Source of the DNA: Sipunculus nudus
Taxonomy: Eukaryota > Annelida > Sipuncula > Golfingiida > Sipunculidae
Length of the DNA: 64,000 nucleotides
NCBI GenBank assembly: GCA_026874595.1
Contig: CM049307.1
Span: 24,344,362-24,408,361, forward strand
Reading direction: 5' to 3'
The first letter of the stretch is position 1; each line of letters opens with the position of its first letter. Below the pieces are notes generated by a model, which was not told the DNA's origin, searched no databases, and was given only the letters and a program-made list of their open reading frames with translations. Positions 51,879 through 62,646 of the stretch are shown in pieces. The translations under genes were made by a program, and so were the position numbers.

Positions 51879-54800
51879 GTAGCAACAGTAGTTGATAGTG
51901 AAACTTATTAACACCTGCATATCTCTCATGCATGCAAAAATGCTTTCAACGATGCATGGGTGTTAAATTAGTGAATGAGATGGGGTGACAGCCGACTGGT
52001 ATTCACATCACTCGGCGACATGTGTTTGTTTTTATATGTAGTTTCGTTAGGTGATAAAGTGAATGGGGACAATAGCTGGTCAACCTATCACTCGCATATG
52101 GTACAGATAAGGACCAAGGTCTCACTGACCTTTGGTATGCGAGGCCAGCACTGGGGCAGTGTTTATAAGTAATAAAACCCTGACCCCATGGATCCCAAGA
52201 AAAATCTATAATTCTTAAAACTCATGGTAATTTGTCCAGATAATTTAGCAGAAAAGTATGATATCTAAAGACGTATTTTATTTTATTGGTAAAAATAATT
52301 AAAATAGTCTTTTTTGAATCAAAATTTGATAATAAACACAGACTTTGGTGCATGGACCCCTCTTGTTTTACCATTTTTCTGGTACATATTCTCACATCAC
52401 ATTTAGGCATATCACTCGTGTGATTTAGTTATATTGTGTTTTTGTATCTGTATTTTTACATTGTGTCACAGTTCATTCATATTATTAAATCTGCTATTTA
52501 TTCCATTTGTGTATATTGTTATAAAAAGTATAATAAGAACATTTACAAAATCATAAATGTTTTACCTGAGTTGCTTGTAATGCAAGTAATCAGTTCCTTC
52601 GGGTAATTATATTATTGCCAGCTTTAAAACGCATGGTTGTACATGAATGGAACACAAAACCTGTGTTATGTTGAAGAGCTTTGATATATCAGTCTTAAGT
52701 CCACAATGCCAGGTTGAGCACACTTCAAATAAATCTCCTGCAGTGTGGTGACACCATAATATTTTCACTTGAAATAACAAATAATTATATTTCATGTGTG
52801 ACATGAGTGCTTATTCTTTTCTTATTGAGTTATAGATAAAATATGAGCGTTGATTACTGGGGTTTGTCAAAATGGAACAGTCATCAAAGTCAAGCAGTTA
52901 GGTCTTTGGGATACATGGGGTCTGAGTTTTACACACTGCCCAGCACTGGGTTGACAGTTATTCCAGTGTCTTAGATTATAAACTGTATCTTTGGTTCAAT
53001 GTTACCAGTGGTTATTTTGGCTACATTTTAATCCAGGTCACAATTTAAAGGTTATTATTAAACAGGAGAATCATCGTGTGATTAAGTCCTACATACATTT
53101 AAAAAAACTTCAGAAAATGTCACCATGTGGTTTCCTCTCCCTTCGCTGTTAACAATGTTGATGCTGACTTGTGTCCTATGTGATTTCAACTGGTTTTACT
53201 TTTTTTTTTTACCAAAACTGACCTAAAATATACAGGAAATGACCAAATCTGGCTTTAAAATTTATAAAACTACATTCAAAGTACATTTTTATAAAAGTGT
53301 TTGTGTTTTTCTTGTTTTCTCTGATTATTTTGATACCAGTACATCCATACTGACTGATCTGCTGTTGTGTAATTGTATCCGCCAAAACTAGAGTTTTGTG
53401 TATACCTTAATTTCGGCCTACTGCCTTATAGGTTTCCAGAGAACTCCTATGTAACCACTCGGCAGAATTTTACCAAATTCGGAATTATGTTTGGGTGACA
53501 TGTGAGCTGTTGCACCTTTATTTTTGGTTGACCTCTGACCTGTCCTTTCTGTACAGCATCCATCCACCTATTTTCACAAATTAACCCATATATCTTAGGA
53601 CTTGTGTGACCAAGGCACTACCTTTAACCATTTTTGCACAGCATTGGTCTGTCTGCCTCAGGCTAAAATTCCTCTTATCTTGGCATTGGTTTGACGTATG
53701 AGCCTGAAATTTTGCACGTGTATACATTTCGGATAGAGTTCTTATTTATATGACAGTTGGCTCCGCCTAAAATCATGTTTACGGTGAAGATATCCATGCC
53801 TATATCTCAGGACTGGTTTGACATGTCCACCTGATACTTAGCTCTTTATCATACACAAAACTGGTAGGGCCACCTGCAACTGTTTTTGCATGGTGTCCAT
53901 CTGTTTGTCTGTCAGGTTTAAATCACTCATACTTGGCAGTGGTTTGACATATCTGTCTGAATTTTCGCATCTGTAAACATCTTGGATAGATGTAACATGA
54001 AAGGGTTAAAATTACTAATTTGTGAGTTATATCATAAGGTGCAGTCAGTTTCACCTAGTCCCTATAAACAGTTGAGCCGATTTCAACCAGTGTAAATGTC
54101 ATGGTGACGCCCCATCTGTGATGTAAAATGGGATCTCAAAAAGCTAATATTCTCCTGTGTGGAGGTACAAAGTGCCTTCCTGCCTGAAAAATCAAGCAGG
54201 CAATCAACTGGGGCCCCTAGTGTCCAGCCTATTTATTCAATACAGCAGTTTAGGCATTGAGCTTAACACTTTTCATTACAAATCATCCTGATATTTAATA
54301 TGGTCTTTGTCTTCAAAGTAAAGTGTGTTGTTGAGTTTAAATGAAAACCAATACATGAATGTGAACGAGCCTAGAAATGACAAATTACATTAGAACTTTA
54401 TCTTGTAACAGCAGATTCAAATATTAATTCAAGGCAAAGGTACACATAATTGTATCCGCCAAAACAGAGTTTTGCAGATACTATGTTTTCAGCTGCACGC
54501 CACCGCCGCTTAGGTGTCCGGAGAACTCCTCCGTAACCGCTGGGTGGAATTTTACGAAACCCGGGATTATGTTCGGGTCACATGTGAACTGCTGCGCCCC
54601 GATTTTGTTTTGACCTCTGACCTTTCCTCTGCGCTCTGCGTCCGTTTGTGCGTCTGTTTCCACACATAATCCCACATATCTCGGGAACCGTTTGACGGAT
54701 CAGGAAAATTTTTTTGCACAAATGTAGCCTTTGGAGAGATTTATAATATACACAAAAAATGGTGGCGCCACCTGCAACCATGTTTGCACAGTGTCCATCT

Positions 54801-57800
54801 GTTCGTCTGCCTTGGGTTAAAATCACTCATATCTCTGCAGTGATTTGACTAATTCACCTGAAATTTGGCATGCGTATACATCCTGGATAGCTTATCTGAA
54901 TTTTTGACAGGTGGCACCACCTACATTCACGTTTACGCTGCAGACATCCAAGCTCATATCTCGGGAACTGTTTGACCGATTGGGCCAAAATATTGCATGT
55001 GTATAGATCTCACATAGCTCTTTATCATACGTAAAACTGGTGGCGCCACCTGCAGCCATTTTTGCACAGCTCCCATCTGTTTGTCTGCCATGGGATAAAA
55101 TCACTCATATCTCGGCAGTGGTTTGACATATCTGCCTAAAATTTTGCAGGTTTATACATCCCCGACAACTCTCTTGATTTTATGACAGGTGGCGCCACCT
55201 GCATTCTAGTTTATGCAGCAGACATCCAAGCTCATATATTGGGAACCGTTTGACCGATTGGGCCAAAGTTTTGCATGTGTATAGTTTTCACGTAGCTCTT
55301 TATCATACGCAAAACTGGTGGTGCCACCTTCAACCATTTTTGCACAGCGTCCAACTGTTTGTCTGCCACGGGCTAAAATCACTCATAAACATATAGTGGT
55401 TTGACTTATCTGCCTCAAATTTTGCATATGTATACAACTTGGACGGCTTTCTGGATTTTGTGGTAGGTGGCGCAACCTACATACACCATTTGGCTGCACA
55501 CATCCATGCTAATATGCAACACTTCACTCTATTTCCCCTTGCCACTCAATCCATGCCTCACTTCACCCGTTCCACTCTGATTTAGGTGGATACACTTGGT
55601 CGCTTGTCGACTACCCGTATTCTAGTTTTCATTTTCAAATGAACATCATGTTTTGCAAGTTTAATTTAACCTGCCTTGAAATTGTAAAGCCTATATAAGC
55701 TGATTTTGTGGGGATGGTCAGATAACACTCCCCAATAACTCTCTGTCTGAATATTAATGGCATCTGGCTGTGTCAGCCAGTGGCTTTTTGCCTCCACTTG
55801 CACGAGAATAGATCTGCATTGGCGATATTCAATATTACGTAACTAATCGCTAATTATATAGTCTTTTATAACAGGGGTAGGACTCCCCCATGATTCCCCA
55901 GACTCCTCCATATCTATAGTGAAATGCACCAGGTGTGGGCAGACATTTGGATAATATCTCTGGAAAGAATATGCCTGATACACCTAGATGATGTAGTCTG
56001 GAATTAAGTCTATCAACCTTAGTAATTGTATCTTCCAAAACAAAGTTTTTGGGATACTATGTTTTTGACCAGGTTCCGCCGCCACCTCCATTTCGCCCGT
56101 TCATTTCCCGAAAACTCTTCTGAAACCCTTGGTCAGACCTTTCCGAAACTGGGCAGAGTTATTCGCTCACCTATGTAGTTGTGCCTATCAAAGACAGGTG
56201 GTGCCACCTTTATGTGCAGTATGAATCTGGGTGTCTTTGTGATAACAGCACATATCCTAGGAGAGGTTGATTGTATTGTTCTAAATTTTCCGTATTAATA
56301 GATATTGGATTTCTCCTTCTCATACTTGAGATTGGTGGTGCAACCTGCAATCATTTTCAGTTGTCCTCCATGAAGCTGGTATCTGTTCGTCTTAGTGATT
56401 GGTTCAATATATTGGGCTGAAATTGTGCATGTCCACAGATCTCGGATACCTCCATCTCATACTCAAAACTTTTCATGTGAAAATTGCTCGGATCTCAGAA
56501 GTTATTCAATGTATTGGTCTGATATTTGGCATGTCCATCCAACTTGGATACCATCTGGTACTCAAGACTGGAGGCACCATCTGCAATGGTATTTGCGTGG
56601 CATCCATCTGTACATTTGCTTGAGGTGAAAATTGCTCATATCTCAGGAGTTGTTTAATGTATTGGTCTGAAATTAGGCATGTCCGTCCATCTTGGAGAGT
56701 TATCTTGTATACCTAACAGATTGTACCTCTATCCTTTCTGTTTTCTTAGCATAAATTAATGCCCTTTGCTCAGGAGTTGTTTGTTTTATTGCTATTGGGC
56801 TGAAATTTTGCATGTCCATAGATCTAGGATACTTCTATCTTCTCCTCAAGACTGGTGGTGCCATCCAGTGTCCTGAAACCAAGTGTGTTTATTGATTATG
56901 ATTTGTTTTTTCAGTTCCAAAACACTGGTGATGCCACCTCTATTTTTTTCTATTTTGATGCATTTTGTGTCTCCCCTTTCCAGTGGACATGTTGTTTTCA
57001 GTGCAGTTGTCTGTCGTCGTCAGTCATAGTCTGTAGGATATCTTGTGAATGTGATAACTTTTGAAGGGCTGCATATTTTCCTCTGAAATTTAGAACATTG
57101 ATAGTTCCCACCAAAATCTCCCACCAAAAGACATCTGTTTTTGCAAGTGCAAAAACAAGCCATTCTAGTTTATTTATTTAAAGACTGCCAGATTATGTTG
57201 ATACCATCAGATTCCTGAAACCTTGAGTGTTTATTCGGGCCTCGCTTGAATAAATCACCCTTATATATCTTTCATGATATTATTTCATTCTGTGTCCGAT
57301 CTAATGAATTGTAAGTCAGCAACACATTCCTTGAATTTGATGCAGATAAATATTATCTTATCTGTTATATGGTTGCTCTTTGTACTTTATACAGGATTTC
57401 AGTTTGTTGTGCACAACAAAGTGGGCTTGGTACAAGTGATGGAGGAGGTAAAAAGATCAAGCGACCTCTCACCCCTTATGTAAGATTCTTCCAGGAGAAG
57501 TATACAGAGCTGGAGCAAACCTACTCGGGTAACTCACACACTACACAGTTGTTACAACATTAAACACCAGATTTCATTTTATGTTTTGGATTACAAACCC
57601 TTCATCCTCTAATGTCTTTAAATTGAAGAAAAAAATTTTTAAATTCTGTGTGATCACCTGTTTAATTTTTATACATGTATATTTTTTCCTGTAACAAGGC
57701 AGTACTTATTCGCAGGGTACTAATCTAATGGCCTGAAGCAGTACATGTATTGTTCTGATATAGTATTTACTGTAAGTTTACTATAGATGTTCAAGACTTA

Positions 57801-60800
57801 GATCTCTTCAATGATGTGAGCTCATATTTATGAATTTTACAACTGGTCATTGAACAAATATCAGAATTGTTTTTCAGCTGAAACTCTTTAAAAAACTTTT
57901 TATTTCTTTCTCCTCTCCTCAGCTCCTTCACAAAATGCTGGTAAAAGAACAAATTTTAAAAGGTCAGGCATTAGAATATCCTGTTTATGAAGAAGTTTGA
58001 TGAAATGATGACAGTCACAGTAAGGCAGTTTAGAACTTAAAAATCTATATGGATATATATTTATTTTTGAATATTAAATTTTATACATGCATATGAATGA
58101 CAGCATGTTATGCTGAAATGATTATTCAAGTAGTTCTTACCTGTTGCCCCCTGTATTAATTAGTTGAGTGATTGTGTTTTGTGTGCATAATAAAACTTAT
58201 GTACTCTAGGTTTTATTATGTTTTAAATAGTTATTATGAAGGTTTAACCCATTTAAAAAAAATACATCTGCACTCAATACTGTGCCAGTACATCACATCA
58301 TATGAATAATTTGCAAAGAATATATCAAATATAAATAGATACAGCATACTGGAACTGAACTTTGAAGTACAGTGGAACCCTGTCTTGTGACCATCCCGCA
58401 ATTGCAAGCACCCCCACAATTATAACCACTTTTCAACATCCCAAATATATGATCCAGGTTACTTAAGCGTTTCACAAATACAACCACATCCAAATTACGA
58501 CCACTTTACTTCGTCCCCAATGTGGTCGTAATTGTGGAGTTCCACTGTACATGTATATCTGATTTAAACAAACCACAATTATTTGCACTCACTACTGCAA
58601 TATTGCATCACATTATAAGAATCATTTGCTTACATTAGAATAATTTTTTTTTTCATATATGTATTCCATTCATCATGTAGGTCTGTCTTACCCTTTTTTT
58701 ATATTCTTAACTAGTCTGTTATTTTAAATATCATTAAAAAAAAATTTGTTGAGTAGTATGATGGCTAGAGTCCAGCTTTTGTCACCTATTTCATTGATTT
58801 CAGCCATTGATGGTGTGATTATTGTTGTGATCTCCATGTGTCCATCCAAAGGGCATACTGTTTTGTGAATGTGTCATAGCCCGGAATATTTAGTTAGCTG
58901 AAATGATATTTTTATCACAGGACTCAAAAGTACAGAACTGGCCAAGAAAGCAGGGGAATTATGGAAGAATTTACCAGAGAGTGATAAGGAAGTAAGTTGA
59001 ATGTTTTAATTTGATTATAGTTTCAGTAATATTTTAGCAAGCATGAAATTTTTTTTTTTTTTTTTGGTTGATATATTTATAGTTTTACATTTTCTGTTTT
59101 TCTTTATACACGTCCTTCAAGTTATTTAAGATCCTGTAAAAACAAAAAATACATAAATAATTATTACTGTAGGTTGTATTTTCAAAAAAAGATTTTGAAT
59201 GGTAGTGTAATCTGTCAATTGTTGCCAGTTGGTATGTCCCTGCTTTTTCCATCACTTAGAAAACATAGCCACAGGTTCACTATATATATGGTGTGTAACT
59301 GTTAGTGGGTAATGCATGCCCTGTAAACGATTGGTCAGGTAAACATTGAATAGATCAGTAAATTGAAAAATATAAATTTTGTAATTTCAGGTAAATGAGA
59401 GTTTAGATCACTGATCTTTTGGTTTATAATACCAAACTCGTCAGTGGTATTTCATTAGTGGACTGATACTCCTTCATATTGTATTTTATAGGCATACAAA
59501 GAAGTGTATCGTGTGGAGAGGTCAGAGTTCAATCAGACTTGGGAAGCCTTGTCAGATAAGGACAAACAGGAGCATGCTGAAGCAAGAAAGGAGACTCTGC
59601 AAAAACGAGCAAAAATAAGAAAATCTAAGGTACGCCAATAGGTGTTTTTGAACTTAAGAGGTGCCATCTGCAGGCAAGTTAAAGAACTAATGTAGAATTT
59701 TGCCACAAGGAGAGCTGTCAATGATTTTAGAGAATTTTTCCATATTTCCATGTCTCATGGAATGTTAAATTCATGATAGTGTATATTGGATGTTAAAGAA
59801 TTTGTTTTTTTTTTTGCTAAGTCTACTTATAAGGATAAGGCCTAGGAAAAACATTTAAACATATGGGAAGCTGTAATGTAGTGACTTGTTATATATGAAA
59901 AATTAATAAAACACATTTTGAGTAATAACAGGTCTGATTTAGGTATTATAAGATTTAATTTCAGCTTGGTGTATTTAATGCATTAGCATTCTAGCAATAT
60001 GAACCATCAGATAAATTGATATGTCAGTGTACAGTGGAACCCCACACTTACAACCACCTTAGGGATTGACCAAGGTGGTGATAATTTATGGGTGATCTAC
60101 TCTCTTAACACAGTGTGTGACCTCCCGGGCCCTTCCAGTCATACGCTGTGAGAAATGGAAGGATTCTTCAGGTTTGGCCACCAGAGGCTTATTGGGAAAC
60201 ACCCAGCAAACCGAACGCTCCTTAAAACACAATCGGATTGGCTCAGCGTGTATTAAACAAAAAATGGCTGCGCCCATGCGGAGCAAACTGTGGGGGATAA
60301 CTGACCTTAAGCCACATCAGCAAGTTTAGTATAGAGACTGTCCTGAAAGGTGAAGATTGCATTGTGTGTATTTCAACAGGGTTTGGAAAAAGTGCAAATT
60401 GACTGATACCTCCAACGCGATTTGTTAAATATTATGCAGGAGGGAATTCCACAGAGGCAGCACCGCCTGTTGGCCAAACCTGATGGACAACCGTGGTTTT
60501 TTGGTGTGGTTACAGTGGAGCGAATAGATGAGCTAAGCATAACAGCTGCTTTTGGAGCAAAGGGGTGATCTTATTTGTGAAATTCTATGTTAAAGAAAAT
60601 TGGTCAAAATTCCCAGGTGGTTGCAGTTGTGGGGTGGTCACTAAGCAGTGTTCCTCAGTATATAATAGTGGTTTCTGTTTGAATTGGATATGATACAAAT
60701 TTTAGTTGCAGTACGCTGTATCTATTAATACTATATCTTTGATATATTCTTTCCAGTTATTGAAGTCTTTGAACAAGCCAAAGCGGCCATTGGGTGCATT

Positions 60801-62634
60801 TTTCCTATATGTTCAGAGTCAGCCTATAGAGAGAGGGGAAGCAGAAATCACAGTAAGTGTAAAAAAAAGTTTCAGTCTCTTAAGCACATGCAGTAAAAAT
60901 CAACAGCATGGTAATTAGTCCTGTAAGGATATGTATCTCATGATATGACACATATCGTGATACCTAACTCGGGATGTTATACAATTCATTAGCATCAGAG
61001 TTCATATTCCAGGATGTTGTTTGCCTGGACCTTCATAAACTCCTCGGGCAGTGGTTATACACTGCTGTCTAGCTAGATCTCCTTTGTTTTAACTGCTGCT
61101 TTGTGTAGCAAGAATCTCGTGTTCCACCGCCAGGGCTAGCACAGAGCAAAGAATTGTAATCAGACCAATGAGAGCTTAGTATAGCATTGTTCATCCAGCT
61201 CAACATAAAACACTCAGTGTCATTGGTCTGATTACACCCTCTCTGACACTGGGCAAAGAATTTGACCAATGAGAGCATAGTCACATGTTTAAAATTTGAC
61301 AGATAAATTTCATGGCAGATAATCTGAAGATTTGATATCGTTTATATCATTTTTGACACACACTGTCTCTTATTATTCATTATAAAATCTTTTACCTTTT
61401 AAAACACACTACTGATAATGGGACCTCTTATTCAGGAAGATTTTATTTTTGCAATAATTCCCCTTTTGTGAATATTGCGAATGTGAAACCCTCGCAAACA
61501 AAAGGGTAACCACAGTAACTGTGTTTTATCTTTCAGAAATATATGTCAGGAGTCGCTGAGCAGTGGAAGAGAATGCCAGAGCAGGAGAAAGAGGTGATTA
61601 CACATGCTACAGAAATTCATTGGAAACTTATGGAAATGAAATATGAACTGCAGCCATATATGTAGTAATAAAAATGTCTCTCTTGATGTACTGCAGCATA
61701 CTATGTCAGCAAATTTAAAAAAGCACACACTAATGATAGAGTTCTGTCTGCTTGACTTCTAAAATATGTGCTGACATTTTTTTTCATATCAAATTTAAAA
61801 CAGCCCACACTAATGATAGAGTTCTGTCTGCTTGACTTCTGAAATGTGTGCTGACTTTTTTTCATATCTTTGATATAAAAATGTAATCAATTTGTTTTAT
61901 ATTGAATCATTATTGGTTTCATAATGGTATAGCTTTTGCCTTTCAAGAGATTAGCGTAACATTTACGAGGATAGAGTGATATAAAGTATTGTGATTGGTA
62001 TAGTGGTGTATGCACAATGGTGTTTATGAATATTGTGGTCATAACATTATAGTTTAATTGTTTGGGATAATAGTTTATTATTTTGAATATGTTGTACTGG
62101 GGCACTATTTGAAAGTTAGAAAGCTGCAAAAAAGTTTACAACTAAACCACTTCACTTTTATGTAAGAATACATACAGCCACTGATGCTGGGAGTCCTAGA
62201 CCCATGAATATAAGAATATAACCACACATCATATACACAGTAAGTATGAGGAAATAAGATTGAAATTTCCATTTTCTTCCATGCAGCTGTATGTGAAGGA
62301 ATATATGAATGTGAGCATATGAATATATATACGATTAAGATTGTTTCATTGATGTAAGAATGTCAGAACCTGCTATATGCATGTTGTTACTTTGTTTTAG
62401 AAATATGAGCTCCAGTCCAAACAGGCATATCGTGAATATGAGGATGCATTGTCGGCATGGGAAGATGAAATGTTGGAGCAGGGAAAATCCGAGCTGGTGA
62501 GGGTATCACGTCGGCCAAAACCACCAAAAGAGGCAAAAGGTGAGGGCACATCAAAGTCGAAAAAAAAAGGGAGCAAAACAAAAAAGAAGAAACCAGTGGT
62601 GGATGAGGACCCATCCTGGATGCGTGAAGAATAG
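51811..62634 (+). CDS. TFAM: Mitochondrial transcription factor A, two HMG boxes, seven exons
   Basis: Exons 51811-51878, 57395-57528, 58921-58991, 59492-59629, 60757-60852, 61537-61593 and 62401-62634 join in phase by GT-AG introns and give 265 residues (human TFAM has 246). Residues 1-23 form a basic, amphipathic mitochondrial targeting segment (MALSGLVGAFFRASQKHLLS). HMG box A spans about 45-110 (KRPLTPYVRFFQEKY; ELAKKAGELWKNLPESDKEA). A charged linker follows to about 143. HMG box B spans about 144-212 (KPKRPLGAFFLYV; EQWKRMPEQEKEKYEL). The lysine-rich tail ends DEDPSWMREE. TFAM bends and packages mtDNA and activates its promoters in the matrix. The start has a good context (CAACATGG) and an upstream in-frame stop. 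A large in-frame ORF follows the stop codon. Confidence 0.92.
53370..54010 (+). repeat. Hairpin-headed dispersed repeat, copy 1 (diverged)
   Basis: Begins with an imperfect inverted sequence, GTATCCGCCAAAAC then GTTTTGTGTATAC (53375-53404), followed by a ~160-bp block (GAGAACTCC, ATTATGTTTGGGTGACATG, TTGACCTCTGACC) shared with the copies at 54447 and 56023. Then come units with TTTGACATRT and GCACAGCNTNNGTCTGT words. Confidence 0.7.
54447..55630 (+). repeat. Hairpin-headed dispersed repeat, copy 2 (best preserved)
   Basis: It starts with an inverted pair at 54452-54481 (GTATCCGCCAAAAC, then GTTTTGCAGATAC). Inside are about three tandem domains of roughly 300 bp carrying CTCATATCTCGG, GTTTGACCGATTGGGCCAAA and the palindrome GGTGGCGCCACC (54761-54772, 55039-55050, 55188-55199). 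It ends near GGATACACTTGGTCGCTTGT at about 55588. Confidence 0.8.
56023..56960 (+). repeat. Hairpin-headed dispersed repeat, copy 3 (diverged)
   Basis: Starts with GTATCTTCCAAAAC then GTTTTTGGGATAC (56028-56057), followed by diverged versions of the same domains with CAGGTGGTGCCACCT, TCATATCTCAGGAGTTGTTT-like words and GCATGTCC. The copies lie next to one another, so local amplification is likely. Confidence 0.7.
57395..57528 (+). CDS. TFAM: TFAM exon 2: start of HMG box A
   Basis: Encodes residues 23-67 plus one base. Box A begins KIKRPLTPYVRFFQEKYTEL. The acceptor is TTATACAG|GATTTC and the donor is TCGG|GTAACT. Confidence 0.9.
58370..58547. mobile_element. 178-bp MITE related to the Tigger-like element
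   Basis: CAGTGGAACCCTG at one end and GAGTTCCACTG at the other, flanked by TA, and interior words (GTGGTCGTAATTGTGG) shared with the 43.5-44.7 kb element. It has no coding capacity and lies in TFAM intron 2. Confidence 0.8.
58921..58991 (+). CDS. TFAM: TFAM exon 3: middle of HMG box A
   Basis: Completes codon 68 (Gly) and encodes residues 69-91 (LKSTELAKKAGELWKNLPES, then DKE), the conserved WKNLPESDK turn of the box. It joins exon 2 directly in frame. The acceptor is ATCACAG|GACTCA and the donor is GAA|GTAAGT. Confidence 0.92.
59492..59629 (+). CDS. TFAM: TFAM exon 4: end of box A and inter-box linker
   Basis: Encodes residues 92-137 in 46 whole codons. AYKEVYRVERSEF ends box A, and a highly charged helix with ARKETLQKRAKIRKSK links to box B, as in vertebrate TFAM. 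The donor is AAG|GTACGC. Confidence 0.9.
60032..60658. mobile_element. 627-bp Tigger-like MITE with longer interior
   Basis: Begins CAGTGGAACCCCACACTTAC after TA and ends TTCCTCAG before TA, a decayed version of the CCACTG end. The outer 60-70 bases match the 43.5-44.7 kb element, but the GC-richer middle does not. It lies in TFAM intron 4. Confidence 0.65.
60757..60852 (+). CDS. TFAM: TFAM exon 5: start of HMG box B
   Basis: Encodes residues 138-169, with NKPKRPLGAFFLYVQSQ, the DNA-contacting start of box B. The acceptor is TTTCCAG|TTATTG and the donor is ACA|GTAAGT. Confidence 0.92.
61045..61275. repeat. Dispersed repeat, copy 2 (pair with 39.9-40.1 kb)
   Basis: Shares GTGGTTATACACTGC, CTAGCACAGAGCAAAGAATT and AATCAGACCAATGAGAG with the CPE intron copy; it also carries an inverted second CAGACCAATG-like half (near 61221-61275). 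It sits in TFAM intron 5. Confidence 0.7.
61310..61525. repeat. Dispersed repeat, copy 2 (pair with 15.4-15.8 kb)
   Basis: Shares GGCAGATAATCTGAAGAT, GGGACCTCTTATTCA and AAACCCTCGCAAACAAA followed by AACCACAGTA with the copy in CPE intron 4. It ends only about 15 bases before the TFAM exon 6 acceptor. Confidence 0.65.
61537..61593 (+). CDS. TFAM: TFAM exon 6: middle of HMG box B
   Basis: Encodes residues 170-188, KYMSGVAEQWKRMPEQEKE. The acceptor is CTTTCAG|AAATAT. The donor GAG|GTGATT is weaker than the others, so reading through into the intron is possible. Confidence 0.9.
61711..61870. repeat. 80-bp tandem duplication in TFAM intron 6
   Basis: AAATTTAAAA at 61711 and again at 61791 begins two nearly identical 80-bp blocks carrying CACACTAATGATAGAGTTCT and ending in TTTTTTTCATATC. 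They differ by only a handful of bases, so the duplication is recent. Confidence 0.9.
62401..62634 (+). CDS. TFAM: TFAM exon 7: end of box B, basic tail and stop
   Basis: Encodes residues 189-265: the last helix of box B (KYELQSKQAYREYEDALSAW), then a Lys-rich tail (SKSKKKGSKTKKKK) and an acidic end DEDPSWMREE before TAG. A potential GTGAGG donor in phase 0 lies at 62497 inside the exon. Confidence 0.9.
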   Translation, partial: KYELQSKQAYREYEDALSAWEDEMLEQGKSELVRVSRRPKPPKEAKGEGTSKSKKKGSKTKKKKPVVDEDPSWMREE

Positions 62635-62646
62635 GACAGATTACAG

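Larger units (their letters stand above)
51879..57394 (+). other. TFAM intron 1 (5.5 kb)
   Basis: Mostly filled, from about 53370, by a hairpin-headed repeat family (listed separately) and derivatives with CATATCTC and GCACAGCGTCCATCTGT words to about 56960. The first 1.5 kb shows nothing recognisable. Confidence 0.75.

Noticed and set aside
57923-57962. This 40-nt segment as a constitutive TFAM exon
   Set aside because: Including it breaks the frame, whereas exon 2 (57528) to exon 3 (58921) joins in frame and restores the HMG box; kept only as a possible poison exon.
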